Origin: Pseudomonadota bacterium
GTDB lineage: Bacteria > Pseudomonadota > Gammaproteobacteria > Burkholderiales > Gallionellaceae
Assembly: GCA_021783525.1 (NCBI GenBank)
Contig: JAJXTT010000135.1
Coordinates: 1-5,682 of the forward strand
DNA: 5,682 nt
Direction: 5' to 3'
Shown: piece after piece, positions 5,014 to 5,682 of the stretch
Numbering within the stretch: position 1 is the first letter of the stretch
Layout: each line of letters starts with the position of its first letter
The notes under the pieces: generated by a model
Databases searched by the model: none
What the model saw: the letters and a program-made list of their open reading frames with translations, nothing else
Told to the model about the DNA's origin: nothing
Position numbers and translations under genes: made by a program

Positions 5014-5445
5014 CTAAGCCTGCACCTTGCGCTTGAGGAATCGCATCAGGCGCCCCAGTAAAGGAATCTTTTCATAAAGCTCTTCTGCGGCGTCCCAGTA
5101 GTCTCGGTGGTAATTCACTTTGTGATCCGGCCCGAAACGCAGATGTGAAGCGCCGTGGATGCGCTGTCCGGCGTGTCCGCGATCCTTGAGCCGGAACAGG
5201 AAGTCCCAGACGATGAAGGCGTCTTCTCCTTGCAGGACGAAGCGCGTCACCACGAACCTGGGCTCGTCGACCTGGGTGAACATATGTTCCAGAATTTTTA
5301 TGATGGCGGCATGTCCGTGCACTTCGTTGAACGGGTCCTTGAAGAACGCGTCGGCGGTGTAAAGTTCGGCGAGTGTACCGACGTTATCCTTCGACACCGT
5401 CTCGAAGAAATGAATGAAACGCGCGAGTTCGGCCTGATGGGTCAT
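5014..5445 (-). CDS. SnoaL-like / NTF2-like family protein
   Basis: This 143-residue protein fits the SnoaL/NTF2-like cone-shaped fold. An N-terminal helix pair (ARFIHFFETVS, then TLAELYTADAFFKDPF at 24-39) carries the typical F-x-DPF motif. VHGHAAIIKILEHMF (42-56) follows, then beta strands with EDAFIVWDFLF (74-84) and the conserved SHLRF and HRDYWDAAEELYEKIP (113-128). The C-terminal end (129-143) is basic. Members of this fold are isomerases, hydrolases or binding proteins, and the substrate cannot be told here. Its ATG (5445-5443) overlaps the TGA of the upstream SDR gene as ATGA, so the two are translationally coupled and likely act in one pathway. In many proteobacteria a similar pair belongs to a cluster with an FAD-dependent oxidoreductase and a cyclopropane-fatty-acid synthase; that is recalled knowledge, not seen here. 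The TAG stop is at 5016-5014. Confidence 0.85.
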   Translation of the reverse strand: MTHQAELARFIHFFETVSKDNVGTLAELYTADAFFKDPFNEVHGHAAIIKILEHMFTQVDEPRFVVTRFVLQGEDAFIVWDFLFRLKDRGHAGQRIHGASHLRFGPDHKVNYHRDYWDAAEELYEKIPLLGRLMRFLKRKVQA

Positions 5446-5682
5446 AGTCCGGTCACCTTGTGGATCAGCCAGAAATACCAGCGGTAGGGCAGCAGCCGGA
5501 GCAGGCGCAGCCAGTTGGTGAAGCGTTTCGGGAAGTGGATATTGAATTCCCCGCGCTCGATGCCCCGCACCAATTCCCGCGCGGCGGTCGTTGCGGATAT
5601 CAGCGCCGGCATGGCGAAGTCGTTGCCGGCAGTGAGTGGTGTGGCCACGAAGCCCGGATTGATCAGATACACGCCGATGCCG
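5442..5682 (-). CDS. Short-chain dehydrogenase/reductase, C-terminal part (cut by the right edge)
   Basis: The reading frame is open to the window edge (first complete codon at 5681-5679), so this is the last 79 residues of a longer gene, not a small protein starting at the internal GTG (5672). The segment GIGVYLINPGFVATPLT contains the classical SDR PGFVxTP(L/M)T loop that follows the catalytic YxxxK helix; the Rossmann GxxxGxG and catalytic residues are outside the window. The C-terminus is rich in aromatic and basic residues (RFTNWLRLLRLLPYRWYFWL), suggesting contact with a membrane or a hydrophobic substrate. It overlaps the downstream SnoaL-like gene by four bases (ATGA). A typical SDR of this kind is about 240-260 residues, so roughly two thirds is missing. 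The family is secure; the substrate is unknown. Confidence 0.88.
   Translation of the reverse strand, partial: GIGVYLINPGFVATPLTAGNDFAMPALISATTAARELVRGIERGEFNIHFPKRFTNWLRLLRLLPYRWYFWLIHKVTGL

Noticed and set aside
5442..5672. A separate 76-residue protein starting at GTG 5672
   Set aside because: The frame stays open to the window edge and the preceding residues (GIG) continue the SDR consensus, so it is the C-terminal part of a longer dehydrogenase.

Overview
The window looks like chromosomal DNA of a chemolithoautotrophic betaproteobacterium. The evidence is a form IA RuBisCO gene pair followed by the start of cbbQ, with a divergent cbbR. A Nitrosomonadales-type host (Gallionellaceae, Sulfuricellaceae or Thiobacillaceae) is my best guess from the style of the proteins. 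It was not tested by any search.

Bases 1-3172 are a CO2-fixation locus. On the minus strand, cbbL (2063-642), cbbS (575-219) and the first 28 codons of cbbQ (84-1, running off the left edge) form an operon. A 12-13 bp stem-loop lies between cbbL and cbbS, and a textbook intrinsic terminator lies between cbbS and cbbQ. The LysR-type regulator gene cbbR (2225-3172) is divergent. It is separated from cbbL by 161 bp, whose cbbR-proximal part is only about 24% G+C and carries several inverted repeats that are good candidates for the CbbR operator.

Bases 3173-4955 are a plus-strand group of three genes: an ECF-type sigma factor, a two-helix membrane protein of 108 residues with Cys and His residues, and an NAD(P)-binding NmrA/atypical-SDR protein that starts one base after the membrane gene stops. 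A long imperfect palindrome resembling a REP element sits between the sigma factor and the membrane gene, and its outer end overlaps the sigma stop codon. No classical zinc-type anti-sigma gene is present. The small membrane protein is the obvious partner candidate, but that is inference.

Bases 5014-5682 hold two minus-strand genes whose start and stop codons overlap (ATGA): the C-terminal part of a short-chain dehydrogenase, cut by the right edge, and a SnoaL/NTF2-like protein. Such a pair is typical of lipid-modification and stress clusters that continue with an FAD-dependent oxidoreductase, a DUF1365 protein and a cyclopropane-fatty-acyl-phospholipid synthase. Whether that is so here lies outside the window.

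The genes read as intact, apart from the two cut by the edges. No tRNA, rRNA, CRISPR array, insertion sequence or phage gene was seen. No gene-free stretch exceeds 300 bases. The most notable non-coding structures are the palindrome at 3847-3928, the nested repeats at 2151-2210 and the hairpins that punctuate the cbb operon.
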